Shown here one piece after another: positions 16,161-30,353 of a DNA stretch of 64,000 nt. How positions within the stretch are numbered: position 1 is the first letter of the stretch; each line of letters opens with the position of its first letter. The stretch is from Marchantia polymorpha subsp. ruderalis (taxonomy: Eukaryota; Streptophyta; Marchantiopsida; Marchantiales; Marchantiaceae): contig AP031355.1 of assembly GCA_037833965.1 (NCBI GenBank), positions 24,453,501 through 24,517,500 on the forward strand, read 5' to 3'. The notes under the pieces are model-generated. The model worked only from the letters and a program-made list of their open reading frames with translations. It did not search any database and was not told the DNA's origin. The position numbers were made by a program, and so were the translations under genes.

Positions 16161-19100
16161 ATGTATTTAAGTATGAAATACATATCTAACCAAATGGTAT
16201 TTATAAAAACGTTTAGTAGACGTCAACATATAGTCTTGGTGTTTGACATCATTGTCGACTGTCAAATATTGAACAACAGGAGCCACATCCGATTTTTCAA
16301 AAATGACCTGGCGAGTCAACTTGATACAAGAATACTCTCGAGTCTACTGTACAGTTCAGTCTGTTCTACTCGAAGCCATTGAAGCTGTCTAATTATGAAC
16401 TGCAAGTTAGGCCTCGCCCTTGGTGTTAGTTTATTTGACTGTGGACAGCAGATGCCATTATTCTGAACGTCAATCGAGCGACACACAAGGTCTGTGGAAA
16501 TGGACGGAAAACTACAAAATTCCTCGTCCAAGTCATTAGGAAATCCAAGGATGAAACTATAATGTACTATGATAACCCATATTCCTGGTTTCCCCGTTAT
16601 CTAATTGAGTCCGATCCTCTGCTGCTACAAGTGCCGATTGAGTGCAATGATGAACATATACGGTTGGTAAAAGTCGATGAAGGAAATGTCCACGGCACGT
16701 TCTGGCGCAAGAAGCATGGCGCCACTCGACTCGTGACAGAGGGAAGCGGTGTCTGTCTAAAAGACACAAAGCTCCGGAGGCTCACAAATGTTCGCGAATT
16801 TGTTGTGGTTTTTGTTCGCTGGGACTAGATCTGGTCAACGGGCCAACCACTCCACAGCGTTCCACCGCTAACATTCAATCGATTTGCATAGAGTCCCGAT
16901 TTTCAATGCGTTGTTGTTGCAAGACGGACCCCTCCCCTACTCTCAGGTGCGGATAAAAGATTCGTCATGAGCCAGCACCCACTTGCTGTGTATCGTGTAA
17001 AGCGTTGTTTGTTAACTGTGCCGGCTTGTTCATTCTGACCTCAATCGTCAGAGGACTCTCCGGGAGGTTACATCAATTCCTCAGTCCAGGAGAGAGACTG
17101 CTGAGAGGCTACTAGATATAGACTGGTGAGAGCAATCGCCTCATATCTAGCGAGCCTTTTCGTTATCTGGCCCCTGTTCTTTCTGCCCCCTGGTTGATGC
17201 AAATGGTCCCAGCCTCAGAGGGGACTTCAGACCACTTTTCTGTTCAAACTGGTGCCTCTTGATGAGAGCAACGGACTTCGTGCTGCCATGGACTGCTCTC
17301 GTCGCCCATCTACTATAGGCAACGATTACATGATTGTCTTGGGGAGAAGTTTGGAGTGAATGGACCCACACTACGAATCGGGGCGTTACTTATCTCGCGA
17401 TATTAGTATCCTACCTTCCGAACTGGTATCTTTGCTGCTCGCTCGTTGGTTATCGTGCTCAGTGCTATGTTATCAAGCCCACTTGAAGCCTTCGCTACAT
17501 ACAGAAGAATAATCATAGGATTGAATGGTTCCTTCCCCCGGCGGTGCTCTTGTTTCTTCCTGCTCCCTCCCTTCTGAGCGCCTTCACATTACAGAGAGGA
17601 AATGCATTCGAACCACTCCCATACAGTCCGTCTTTATGGGGCGTGTTTTCAGGGTTCCAGGCTGCTAAAAGCCCGCCATAAGTGCAGGGCTCGAGTGTTG
17701 CCTTCGGGAAAAGACTATTTATTCAACAGTTGACCCACGGGCGAAAAAATCATAGATTCAGCTTTCACATCTTCTCGCACATGCTTGAGGTGTGGGGCCT
17801 GGGACTTAGCAGAACGTGTTATACTTGTCTCTGTGATTCCGAGCATTTCATGCAAAAGTGCCAATAATTCCTCATTGAACTACAGTAATTCATCTGCCAG
17901 TCTGACGAAATTTCGAAGGTTTTGTACTCAGTTTAATGTATATTATTTGCTGTCAGTGCGCCGAACACCGTATGAGAAATGGATGATAGAACGTGGTTCC
18001 TAGTCTCATGTGTGACTGATTCCATAAACACCTTGACCGAATGAACTGAGCTTGATTTTGTATTCTCTACTGACAGTGTAGGCATTATGAGCGAGACGCT
18101 TGCAGAGCCTTAAACAAATGTTCTCGACTTTTGAGAACCTTCGCTAGAGTCGTCGACCGACTTACAGTTAGACTCTACGTAGTAAACTCTCAAGCTCGTG
18201 ATTAGTCTTTACATGTATTCTCCTCACCACATCAGTTCCCTCGCGTACTAAAACCTGGCCCAACGAACCTGGGAATGCTGAATGCTGTCAGGAAGCCTGC
18301 TAGCACGTCCAGGGCATGCAAAGCTTGTTCCGAAGCTCCGGATTCCAGAAGGAGAAGATTCCTTAGCCTTTCCAAACTCCGGGCTTGTTCAAAACGTGTT
18401 CGTAATCCTGGGACCTACTTCATATCCCGAACCGCTGGGCACGACGAAGGAGCGAGTTCTGCTTCCGCCGAAGGTACAGCTGCTCTGCTGTAAGAGCTGC
18501 ACATTTCAGGGATGGATTTGCACATTTCAGGGATGCACCGCTCGTGGAGACATGTGAATCGAAGAGCATACGACCTAAAAAGGTCTCGGGGCTGCTTGGT
18601 TCAGCCGAGAACAGTCACGAAGTATTTAAAATGGCCTGAATCACTGAACCTGCGAAGATGTCGCTGGATGGAGAAGCACAGGAGAAGATAAACACCAAGG
18701 CCCTGATGAGGGAATATATACTCTCTCCGTCGCGCTTAACTTGTGCCCTCTACATCTTGACTTCATACCTGATTCTCATTCCGCTTCTTTTCCACATGCT
18801 GGGCACAAGTGCGAATATGGCCCGCAGCTGACGCATTCTGCCCCCAACAGAACCAAAATGTCGATGCAAAGGTGCACGCCACGGACTTCCGAAGAGGACG
18901 ATGCACCGGCACGCTGGTGGCGAGGTCTGGGGAGAGGGAAGGAACATTGATTGCTCTTGTAATCACTAAAGTGACTGGAATTTGAGAATACAACCGTGAT
19001 TCGAATACAAAAAATTCATATGAAAACTGTACACTGGCGAACATCTCGACAATCAATTGATATCAAGAGATGTAGTCTTTGGGTCCCGAGGCGACTCCTA

Positions 19101-22100
19101 TCACAACTTGAGGCTGGTCGCCAATTGTCTCTGCAGCTATGGCGTCTATGCTACGGCCCCAGTGGTATTGAAGGCATCATTATTTGTGTCCCATATCATG
19201 AATGTGGCAGACTTGGACACGATTTGATACCGAGCCTTTATAGCTAGCTGACTGACTGGCCAGCTTGAAGAACATGGAGCAGAAGTCTTATCATGGAGCA
19301 GAACCTGGTCTGCATGGCGAACCTTGGCAATTCATCGAGTGGGATGATTTTAAAATGCAAAAGTTGGAAAGTGGAAAAGTTACTGATGCGTTTGAGATGT
19401 TCACGTGCGGTTTTGGAGGTTGGAAGTATCAATGCGGCCGTGCCGACATTCGAACTTTCGAGAGGTAGCCTGTGAAAATCTATGCCGTTCGACCTAAATA
19501 GAGCTGGGAAGTCCGGAAACAAAATATTCGACTTTAACAGCCATGGTGGTAGCTGATCGTTCAGGTGCCTCCAACCTTTCCGAGCTCTTGAACCGTAGCG
19601 CATCGATCAATCTGATGCAAACGTCTGGAAAGCTATCGGACTTTCGACGACGAGAGCTCTTGCTCGAGCTTCTCGTTTCGTTACTATACATTTTGGCAAA
19701 GCACCAATCTGTGAGCTTAGGTGATGCTCACGAGTCCATTGACCGCGTGCGAAAAAACGCACGCCAAGTTGGACCTTATCATTACCGAATCATTACCAGC
19801 CCGAATCGAAAGGTTCACTTGTCAATCGTGGACCTTCGAATCCGCAAGCAGCTCTGAACTTGTTCGAGAAAGCGACTGTAACTTGGAACTGCAATTGTGA
19901 GAACAGACGGGCAGAGCCGGTGAGTGTCTCATCTTCGAGAATTTCCCGAAAGCCAGAATCAAATTGTTTAAAGATTTATACAGCTGGAGAGCAAAAAACA
20001 GAGCGATATGCAAGGCCATGGACATCCAGTCCACAGAATGCCCCTCGTGTTGATGACTTCTGAATCCGCAAGCGCGGCCAGAATACTCCGCAATAGTTCT
20101 ACTCATTTCACCCGGGGAACGTGGTCAAATCTTGCACTTTCGAAGGCACAACTTTTCTCGGTGCACCAACCGGGTGAGCCTGAAGATATCTGTAGCCTTA
20201 ACAGGGTTCCAAGTTCTGGATGATTCTGTTTCTGTGTGAAGTATAAATTTTGTGACCAAAAACTGGTGGACCCGTTCTTCCGGTGCCTCTACGAGAAAAC
20301 TGGAAACTTTCCGGCGTGATTGAAGAATGCGGCACATTTTTCACGTGAATCTGTCAGATTCCGTGGTCAAGAGTGATCTGGATATGTAGGCGAGCGTTTG
20401 ACATTGGTTCATAGGTCGCAATTGTGAGCAACAGTGAGGACGACGACGATTCTTAACAACGCTGTGGGCATGAGTGCAATCGACGATGATTCGCATCGCA
20501 ACCTACCTCGACGGTTTCAACGTCGCCAGAAGCAAAGAAATCCAATCCTTCCCATAAATATGAGGACGGATTGCGTTTCAGAGAGTGAGGAGATGATGAC
20601 CACATCTGTGAACTGTGCCACTTGCGGCTCGGCCATGTGACCGTCAGCGCAATCACTTCCTCGGAGACCTTCTCAAGCTTTTTAGGCCAAATCCGATTCC
20701 AAATTCGACCGCGCTCTTTCCGATGTCTCCGGTGTACAACCAAAGTATCAAGCTGCAATCTTAGACTGCAGTCGGTCCTACGTGAAAGAACGACAACCCG
20801 GGGTGGGAAAAAGATGAAATTGTCCGTTTGCACATGAGAAGATATACGAAAAAAAATTATAAGACCGAAGGACTGCGTCGAAAAAACAAAGCTGATGTAA
20901 GATTGAGTCTTCTGTCTGAGACCATCAACTCGTCAGATCGGGACAGGGAGAGGGCCACCCACACTCCAGAGATGCTGCAAATAAAGACCTCCTTGGAAAC
21001 GACCTCCAGCTCATGGAAAGAAGAAGGAACCCGTCTAGAAGCCGAGCCCCTGAACTTGCAGCGAAGCTCACGCTGGCATGGAAACGGACGGACCACGAGA
21101 GAGTGGCTGGGTTTCAAGGCAGATAGATCTTTAGCAAAAGCTCGACAGTCGGATCCTTCTCCACCAGTCCGAACCTCCTCGCTCCAAGCTCATCCACGCG
21201 CCCTCATAATCACTCCCTCCTGGCTCCCCCCCAGATGACCACGGACGAGGCTTTGCGCCTTTCCGTTCACTTTATCCCCCGCCCCAAGGCTGGCACGCCA
21301 CATGGCATGCCACCGCGGCTCTGGCCTGGCCTTGGCTTCGCCACATCAGCAAGGATCGGGCACTTCAAGGTAAGGCAGGGCAGGGCAGAGCAGGGCAGGG
21401 CAAAGCTAAGGTCTGAGAAACGAGCTACAGACCAAATGTGATCGTGCTTCTTGTAAAGGCTGGGGAAGGGTAAGGGACTTGGGGTAGAGTACGAGGGAGG
21501 AAAGCAAGGGAGCGCACTTGGGCGCTCCACAGGTTCGCACCTCCACTTCGCACTGACCGTCTGCGAACGAGAAATCGGCAGGTCCCAACTGGATTTATAA
21601 TGGTTTCTGAGGGGCTGGACTCTTCGTGCTCCACTGAAGCACCAGGTTTGGCCTGGCCAGATCTCTCTCTCTGTGGGCGAGAGTCGGGGCCAATAATTCA
21701 GATCTCGTCGTCCGTGGCCGTCCACCGCGATGGTGGTGGTGGTGGCGGACGGACTCAATTTGGTTCGCTCAATTTATAATTTGCTGCTGATTATTCTCGT
21801 CCGAGCGTTGCCTGGCACAGAGGCCCGCAGCCGGCTCGAGGCACGCAAGAAGGTCTTCGAAGGTCAAGTCTCAGGACTTGCCCTCGGGCCCCTCCCTCCC
21901 TCCCTCCCTTCAGTCCGCCATGTCTAATCTGATCTCGCATTTTCCGATTGTCCGAGGTCTTTTACTTAAAACGCACGAGTGAGGTCTTTTACTTAAAACG
22001 GTACGAGTGTGCCTGCACACGGGCCGGTCATCAGGTCCATGCGCCTCCGGAAACACAACTATCAGGTGAGGACGCTCACCCAACCATTCCCGAGCCGAGA

Positions 22101-24460
22101 GAAGGGTGTAACTCACGCATCGTAATGCATGTACAAGCCTCGAGGACTCTACAATCGTGCTCCACTATGAGCTTCGAACTATACTCCTCGAAACAATTCC
22201 GGCACAAAAGGCCTCGAGGCGAATTTCTAGTACTCACCGAATTTGGGCCTAATGTCAACGCACCAGATCAACTCTCCAGATTTTCGGGCTGTGAAGTATA
22301 ACGGAGCCCGAGTTGTTTACTTGAAATAATAAATTTCATAAATTTCATCTTAAACAGCTCCGAAAACTGCTCAGACGGACACCGTATCCCTCCATTCTGA
22401 TAATGTCTGGAGGACTGAAGTGTAAATTTAGCTGGCCACGTCTTCGAGAAGGTGTCCGTCTATAACTTCTAGTTATAGATGGAGAAGCAGTGGAGAATGG
22501 ACAGTTTAGGACCCGGATCGACAAACTGTAGCTACTTACAAAGTGAAGTACCTGTCCACGCCCCGAGCCAGGAACCCAGAGGAAGACAAGCTATTCCTTC
22601 TTACAAATCTCGGAACTACACACGCTGTCCAGAAATGCGAAAATCAGATTTCCAGATTGCATGGAAGAATGTGCCGGTCCGGAAACGGTGAGCACATCTG
22701 GGGCTTCCAAATCGAGTTTTAGATCTGCGAAGACGCTCGCCAATGCTTGGCCGGTGGAGATGGTAGATGCTTGCCTGCTTGCATACTTGCTTACAGAAAG
22801 ACGGCGGTACTGAACTGGCAGGCACTGCACTAAGAGTCGCTCGCGCGGGTTGACTGCTTACAGTCACGTTCGCTGAATTCGCTGCCGCTATCTTTTGGAA
22901 AATTCTCTGTAGGATTTGAGAGAATGTCAAACCTTATCTATCCAGTTCCAGACCGGAGCAGAGCAGAGCAGAGCCTGTTGGGGGTGTTGGCACTTCTCTC
23001 ACAATTCGAGGGCTAGAACGCGAGAATTTCGGATCATGCACCGGGTCATCGGCTTCTCCACTTATCTCACCCCTCCGGATCCTCTCCTTAAACTAAACTT
23101 TGGCACTGGATGTGACTTCTGTAGAAGGGTTGAAGCTTTCAGCTCGTCCACATTCGGATCGAACTTCTTTCCCGAAGGTCGATTCGGTTATCGTCTGCTG
23201 TGGAGGACCTCAATGATTTTTGCTTTGACCGGAGTAACAGAGAATGATTGCAAGGTTTTGAATGCGAGCAGCGGAAGCAGATAATTCCTGACCCATGCGA
23301 GCATGATCTGCAGTCCGGAGGCGTGGTAAAGTGTGGAAACAGAATTGCAACCATGCGAACGTTTCACCGAGGCTCTCGGTGCGGAGACGTCTGGCACCAG
23401 GTCACAAGATTCCAACGATCCCTCGACTGTTGCATGAATTCCACAGGCCAAGGATCTTCCCAACTATGAAAGAGCTTGAATCAATCCGCGCGCTTCGCTG
23501 AGAGGGTGGGTGACGAGATGAGACAGGTCTCCGGGCACCAGATTTTTCGAGTTTTCAAACCCCCAAATTCTCTTCTGCGGGCACCACGAAACCAGGGCCC
23601 GATTCAGGACATAAATTTCCGCCATGTTTAGTTCTGCAGGCAGCTTCTCGGCAGGACGTCGTCAACTGAACAGATGGAGCATTCCTTCTGAGAATTCGAA
23701 TCCTAATGCTCGGGCAAATATCGGCACTGCCTGTGGGCCTTAGCGCCGCCCTGCTTCCCGCCAGTCTATCCCGTCGACACAACGACGGCGTGGGCGACGG
23801 CGACGGTCTGGCAGGCCCCACGCATGTACGGCCGTCGTGGTGCGCTGCCAGGCGCGGAGGACAAAGGAACGGTATTACGAGTGTCATCCGAGGATTCTCA
23901 GCGCTGTTTCCCGGATTTATTTCTGGCGACTGACTGCAGGGCAAATACCCGGTCCACCGGTAGGCGCGGGCACAACGTGCAGGATGTCCGGAAGGATAGA
24001 AGCGGCCCCGGAATCCGCTTGACCAGCAGTCGGGAGTCGTTTGTCCAAGTTCTCTCCTTGGGTGCCTGCATACTCAACTGACTCTAGGTCATAATCTGGA
24101 CCCAGGGTATCATGCAGGTCCGCTCTCGAGCTGTCCCCGACTCCCCGCCCGCAGCCTGCAGCCGTACCCACGTGTCCGAGGTCGAAGACTTGGAGAATCC
24201 ACATCAGCATTCCCTCATCCACCCTGTAGGTGTGGCTAGAGCTTGACCCAACAAGTAACCGTCGATGCGGCTAAGCGTCTTTGTAATCACCACTCGAGCC
24301 AATTTCCACGCAAGTGTTGTCCTTCCGAGAAATGGCTCACTTTCGGCCAGATCGTAAAAGGCGAACAGGAGTTTCACCACATGCATCGGAGTAATTCGGA
24401 GCCATGTAGAAGCTGGTCCCTCTGTCCACAGGGTTTTCCACGTCGCATCGCGCTCGAGAG
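16160..24460. other. Gene-poor region of balanced composition, nothing recognised
   Basis: About 8.3 kb of clearly higher GC than the flanking AT-rich spacers. Several frames of 60-160 codons exist on both strands, for example 16562-16828 (+, 88 codons), 19244-19603 (-, 119 codons), 19543-19857 (+, 104 codons) and 21267-21758 (-). None shows a known domain, and overlapping frames on opposite strands are equally good. Simple repeats occur at about 21371-21405 (gggcag-type) and 22958-22972 (agagc-type). This may be promoter, UTR, long non-coding RNA or worn element sequence. Confidence 0.45.
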
Positions 24461-24462
24461 CT

Positions 24463-24500
24463 AAATTGCTAAATTGCTAAATTGCTGCTAAATTGCTTGG
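24463..24500. repeat. Short tandem repeat (taaattgc)
   Basis: Several adjacent copies of taaattgc, one expanded by an extra gct. Marks the passage from the GC-richer block to AT-rich spacer. Confidence 0.8.
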
Positions 24501-27300
24501 CCTCCATGCATGGTCCCAATATCAGATTATCCATTTATTCTTCAACCCGTGTTCTGAGATTGTCCGTAATACTGTCGAGAGTGGAGATTTGGATGCATTT
24601 GAATAATCATTAATTCGTGAAAGAAAGAAAATTAATGAAAGGTAAAACGTTAGAGGGATCAAAGTTTTCTAAATTGTTTGTAAGAAGTTAATATTGAAGA
24701 GGACAGATTTGGGAGTTACGCAGAGCACGGATCTATTTCATTTCCATCATGCTTAACGAGTGTATTCTAGAAGATTATATTTTGACGATATGATCTAGAT
24801 TATATTGTACGAGAAAATGACTTATCAATATAAATTCGTGGATTTATCTGCAAACTTTGCATCAACAGTCAAAAGCTGGTATAAACTCTTAAGGTGTTAT
24901 CGAAGGATCACTGTGATAATCTGACCATTACATTTGTTTTGTTCATGAGAGAAATTGTACTTCAGTTTACACTTTAAACCTCTATCCTCATTCATTTATC
25001 CTTATTCTTGCAAATAGTTATGTATATACTGAAGTGCAAGGAGATCTATTCATATACTCATAAAGTTCACGCGGAATTTGAAATGGATATGGTGAGGTCC
25101 AAACATTCATTGAAGATTCTAGCGAACGCTAAACGTCAAAAGGTCGCACCCTCAACTGTGTTATGTTATCCTTCAAAAGCATGAATGTGCTGGTGAGTGA
25201 GCAAGTGGGATCTTAATCTGTATTAGACAATATTCTTTTAACCTTCACGAGTGCTTAGTATGAGACGTGTAACTTCTACCTACTGTGATGAAGTTGGCTT
25301 GTAAATTAACTGCCCGAGAAGGATCAAAACATGAAAACATGATCATGGACTAATGTTCAGGACAAACGCTTGTGAGAAGCTACGGACACAAAGAGGTTTT
25401 CAGATTACAATTCCTACCAGACAATACTACCTACTTGTTCATTGAGCAGTCTGCTGCTCTATATTTTTACAAAATGACAGGTTTGTAAGACGTCGTTGAC
25501 GAAAGGGGAAATGGGGAAATGGGTATTCCGATAGTTGAACATCCAAGAGTCATCCTCCTGACAGGACAAATCAACTACTGCTATTTCTGGACAATGCCGA
25601 CATGTAAGAGATCAGAGTTCACTGTTGAGTTACCTTCAACTCAAAGGACGTTAAGTAAGAGAAGCTCCACTAGGACACTACACGTCATAGTCATTAGATG
25701 TCCCGTAGGGCATGCCAGATAGTCTCCACATCGGAGGCATTTCCAGTTGGCAGACACGGAGCGTGTAGTGATCTCAAGTTTGTGTGAGTTACACTCGGGG
25801 TTACTATTTCCCGCAACTAGTCGTGGACCCTCGTCTGGCCTACCTAGTACGGTAATACTGTTGTTCCGCAGTATATAGGGGTCGGAAAATGTTCTTTCAA
25901 GTTTAACCCTCGCAAATTATACCATGTTGCAATGTGCATTCATGAATATGAGAAAATGTGTAAGAGCATTTCATATAGGGGCGAGGGTTATGACAGTGCT
26001 TGGTTTATTGTATAGCAATATTTTCGTCAGTATGTTTCTAGTTGGAAGAGATTAATGACATCATGTGATACTTATAACTATGTCCACACAAGGTTTGAGA
26101 TAGTTACACATCCACAGAAAGATATTATGTACTTCTCGTCGTTATGATATTAGATCATATACTTTCATTTAACCACAGATGGATAGCGTCCTTCCACGAT
26201 TGTCGTATCCGAGTTTATGTAACAAGTTATCTGAATCATGTAACTTGATTCAAGTAAATGTGAATTAAGTGTACTTTTGTTAAGGAATGGGTGTCACAGT
26301 CATGAATTGTAAATACATGTACCATATATGGCCACAACTTTCACAGTCCTTAACTGCTCTATACATGTGCAAACATAGACTTCAGATTATTTACACGGTA
26401 CACGTTTCGCACGTAAACCCTCCGGAACCAATTTGTGATCGCATAGTTTCCTGCTCTTCACATCTGAGTCATTCTAATGCAACCTTACACACAACCATAC
26501 GTTGACTACGGTACCACAAACATACCCTCCAAAGTCTCCATCCTACTTATCCTAAATGTCTTTAACTGCCAAGAGTAAATTCTTTCAGCAGAACTTGGTT
26601 CATGACATTGTGACTTCGTGTGATGACTACTGCACAAGTCACCCTTTTCAGCTCCACACTGACCTGTTGAATATTGTGAACATTCTATTTATTTGACCTG
26701 TTGGAAGAAGACCAGAAGATCATGGTCGATTTGACCAGATCATTCACGAGGTGACCAGGTATTTGGGTTCAGCGACGTAAATAGAGCACATCATCATTCT
26801 TGCTGCTTTCCAACTCCATAGTCGCACCAGATAAGCAGGCCGATCGAAGCAGAATTAATAACTCAACTCAATCAGTCGGAAAAGAAGAAGCCCCCCAGCT
26901 GCTGCTGCAACCGGTAGAAACAAAAGCGACAGCGAGGAGACTGTCCCAAACTTCTTGGAAATGCGGCAACATGGTAAATGTGGCCTCTAATATTGTGAAC
27001 GTTTCGCCGAAGCGCTGGAGCTGCGCGGGTCTGAGACTCGGACCCGGGCTTCAGGTCGGGCCTGCCGCCCCGTGCTGCGCACAAAAGCTGGCTGGCTGCT
27101 GGACCCGCAGATGCTGCAGATGCTGCTGCTGCTGCTGCAGCTGCTCAGGCTGTTGTGTTGTTGGCCTCTCTACGCTGCCGCTTGTAACTTGTTTGCGCTC
27201 ACGCGAACCCTGCAGAGAGTGGATTGGGAGCTCATCCGGGTTTGGCGTAGCTGGAGCTGACGATAATGCTAATGACATGAGACCGAGATCAAGCAAGGGA
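24501..27300. other. Spacer upstream of the MFS gene
   Basis: No recognisable gene. AT-rich to about 26.8 kb, then GC-rich. A frame at 26800-27522 (+) is open for 240 codons but is Cys-rich only because it crosses a CTG/CTGCAG microsatellite (about 27108-27160) and has no family likeness, so it is treated as upstream sequence. Confidence 0.5.
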
Positions 27301-27339
27301 TTAATTAATTGTAATTCCGGGCTCGGTCTACGTCACTCG

Positions 27340-28322
27340 TGCTATATATACAATCTCTTAGGACGCTCACGGTACTCACATCCCGTCCCATCCCATCCCA
27401 CCGCGCATCGGATCGCATCGCATCGCGACCCTTTCTTGTGCTGGGAAGAGTGGCCGTCCTCTCGCTTCGGTCTGTCTGTCTCTGTCTGTCTGTCTGGGCT
27501 CGTTGAGGTAGAATTGAGTTGATCTTTGGGACCTGGAAGTGTCAGGTGCAAACTATTCGAATCCGTAGACTCACAAATTTGGCGGAGAGCAGTTTGTAGT
27601 TGGAATTGGCGACTCGAGGAGTTATCGCGCGGTTGATTGACAGGGGTCACTGCGCAACAGCCAAATTGAATTGTCGCGTCCCTTAGAGGCATAGATTGAG
27701 AACTTCTCAACAGAGGTATAATCTTCCAGGCGACCGCTTGATTGTTCACTCGCTTCTGTGCTTCAAATGAGATTGCTTAAAGGCGAACGCTGCTTTGAAT
27801 CCAGAGAATGAGAAACGATAATTCTCTGAATTCTTCGTCTGTGTGGGTGTGTCTGTGTTCGACTCAAACGCACATACAGAAACAGCGATAAGCAAAACTT
27901 GACGATCAATGCCCGCCCGCTCGTCTAAGCTTGACCCCGTCGGTGGTTCTCTGCGCTTTGCGCTGCAGGAGGACTCAACCTTCTAGCTGGCTCATAATCA
28001 GAATCGCTGCCTAGTCAAGAAGACGACACCGGTAGGGACCTTGGATCAGCGGAGCACGCAGCCTGCACAAGTGAGTCAGCCAATTCGTCGACAGAACATT
28101 CGAACCGAGCGAGTTTGTGGATGAGCCAGTGCTTCCGAACTTGCGTTTGAGGATTCTTGCGAAGTGTGCGCATTGTGGTGAAAGGTGTTTTAGTGTGAAA
28201 GTGTGTAGGGGTCTGGCAGTGAGCGCTGGCTGCGGATCGCTTGCCTGCTCGCGTGAGACTGAGAGTGAGAGCGAGAGCAAGCGCAGGCACGTGGTGCACC
28301 ACCACCGTAGCAGCCATCCGAG
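27340..28322 (+). promoter_or_regulatory. Probable TATA box and long leader of the MFS gene
   Basis: A TATA element (gctatatatac, 27341-27351) is followed by pyrimidine-rich simple repeats (cccatcccatccc, gcatcgcatcgc, tctgtctgtctg, about 27375-27500) and about 0.8 kb of GC-rich sequence up to the start codon. Short upstream frames, including ATGs at 28117 and 28241, could lower translation. The transcription start and any leader intron cannot be fixed from sequence alone. Confidence 0.35.
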
Positions 28323-30353
28323 ATGAGGTTCAGCTTGAAGCATCCAGGAATGAACGGGAAATTTCAGTTCGCGGCGCGGATGCTAAAGAGCCGATGGTTT
28401 GTGGTAGTTGCAGCGATTTGGATCCAATGCTGCAGTGGATCATCTTATAACTTTGGTATTTATTCACAGAGTATCAAAGTCGCGCTCGGCTACGATCAGA
28501 TGCATTTGGACACCCTGGCCTCCTTCAAGGACATCGGTTCCAATGTAGGCGTCATGTCAGGACTGGTGTTCGACCAAATTCCTCCATGGGGCGTTCTGAT
28601 CATCGGAGCTCTGCAGTCTGGGTTTGGATATTTGATGATGTGGCTTTCGGTGACCGGCAGAATCTCGCCCCCGGCCCTCTGGCAGATGTGTCTCTACATG
28701 TTCCTCTCGGCCAATGGCCAGACTTATTTCAACACAGCCACGGTCGTAACATGCGTGCAGAATTTCCCCCGCAGCCGTGGTATTATCATCGGATTGATGA
28801 AGGTACTGCTCACCCTTGCCTTCAGCCTCGAGTCCTCTTCCAATTTCAGCAGGGGATCGTCATAGTTCGCGTCTCTGATCAACCGAGTGATTGGTTTTCG
28901 AAGGATGAATCATGAATCAAAGAATCCCTCTAATTATTGACCTTGCGAAATGTGCCTGCAGGGATTCTTGGGCCTGAGTGGGGCAATCTTGACACAGGTC
29001 TACCATGCGATATACGCAGACGAGCCTTCTTCTTTCCTTTTCATGTTAATGTGGCTGCCTTCGGCGATGTCGCTCCTCTGGATGTTCGTCATTCGCCCCG
29101 TGTCCTCACCCAAGCGAGGCAACGAGAATCGGAACCTCTATCTGATATCGGCCATCGCGTTGGTTTTGGCAGCGTACCTGATGACGCTGATTATCATCGA
29201 GAATACAGTGACATTGAGTCATGTGGTCAGCTTGATCACTTGCTCTATCTGTGCTCTGGTTCTACTGGCTCCTCTCGGAGTGGTGTACAAATCAGAAAGC
29301 GAAGATGCGAAAGCGCAAGCTGCGTCTTCCAACTCCTCCCCATATTCTTCCTCCTCCAGCTTGCCACCTTCCCTGACACCTTCCCTGACGCAGCCACTTC
29401 TCAGAGGTGAATCCTCGTCGAGGCTTCCGGTCTCGGTCCAGGTGGTGGTGAACCCTCCGGAGCCACAATCCGAGAGAACAGGACCCAAGGTTGTGTATTC
29501 GGAATCCGAGGGAGACATGAGCATTCCAGAATCCATCGTGGAGAATCCAGCCGAAAGAGTCAAGCCCCACAGGGGAGAGGATCACACATTCACCGAGGCA
29601 GTAGCCAAGGCAGACTTCTGGCTTCTATTCGTTGCCATGGCCTGCGGAATGGGCTCGGGGCTCACAGCCATCGACAACATGGGCCAAATCGGCGCTTCCC
29701 TGGGCTACTCAACCCAGAAAGTAGGAACATTCATCTCTCTCTTGAGCATCTGGAACTTCCTGGGGCGGCTGGGATTCGGAACCGTCTCCGAAGTCTGCCT
29801 GCACCGCTACAGAATTGCCAGGCCAGTGTTCCTGGCTTTGACCCAAGCAACCATGTCTGTCGGCCACCTGATGATCGCCACAGCGTTCCCGGGGTCCCTG
29901 TACGTGGGGTCCGTGGTGATCGGCCTGTGTTACGGCGCACAGTGGTCGCTCATGCCGGCAATCACATCGGAAATTTTCGGGCTCATGAGGTTCGGAACTC
30001 TGTACAATACAATCACAATTGCCAGTCCTCTGGGCGCGTACTACCTCTCGGTGCAGGTTGCAGGCCACATTTATGACTACGAGGCCAGGCAGGAGAGGAT
30101 CACAGCTCCGGCTGTAAATACTGTAGGACTAGGATTTCTGAGGTGGTTCAAGTCGGGAGAGCTCCTGTGCCACGGACCCCATTGCTTCCGCCTGACGTTC
30201 ATCATCATGGCCGCTGTGAGCTTTTTCGGCTGTCTGGTTTGTTTGATCCTCGTGGCTCGGACGAGGAAGTTCTACGCCCGAGTTGTTTATGCGCGCCTGG
30301 AGAGTCAAAGGATCGAGAAGCAAGAGCAGGAGCGCGGTCTGCAGGCGGCTTGA
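28323..30353 (+). CDS. Nodulin-like / NFD4-type MFS transporter (2 exons)
   Basis: A membrane protein of the plant nodulin-like major facilitator group (relatives of NUCLEAR FUSION DEFECTIVE 4); the substrate is unknown. Exons 28323-28802 and 28962-30353 join at a GT-AG intron to give 623 residues, in the usual range. The N-terminal half has the first membrane segment WFVVVAAIWIQCCSGSSYNF, then Gly-rich segments and NFPRSRGIIIGLMK-GFLGLSGAI across the splice, a hallmark of the family. A Ser-rich, charged cytosolic loop of roughly 100 residues (about 270-375) separates the halves. The second half begins DFWLLFVAMACGMGSGLTAI-DN, also typical. About twelve membrane segments are expected. The start was chosen because it precedes a basic, Met-rich N-terminus as in homologues. 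The frame is intact. No neighbour suggests a substrate. Confidence 0.9.

Noticed and set aside
26800-27522. 240-codon Cys-rich frame
   Set aside because: The Cys-rich part is a translated CTG-type microsatellite and there is no family likeness; it overlaps the probable TATA box of the MFS gene.
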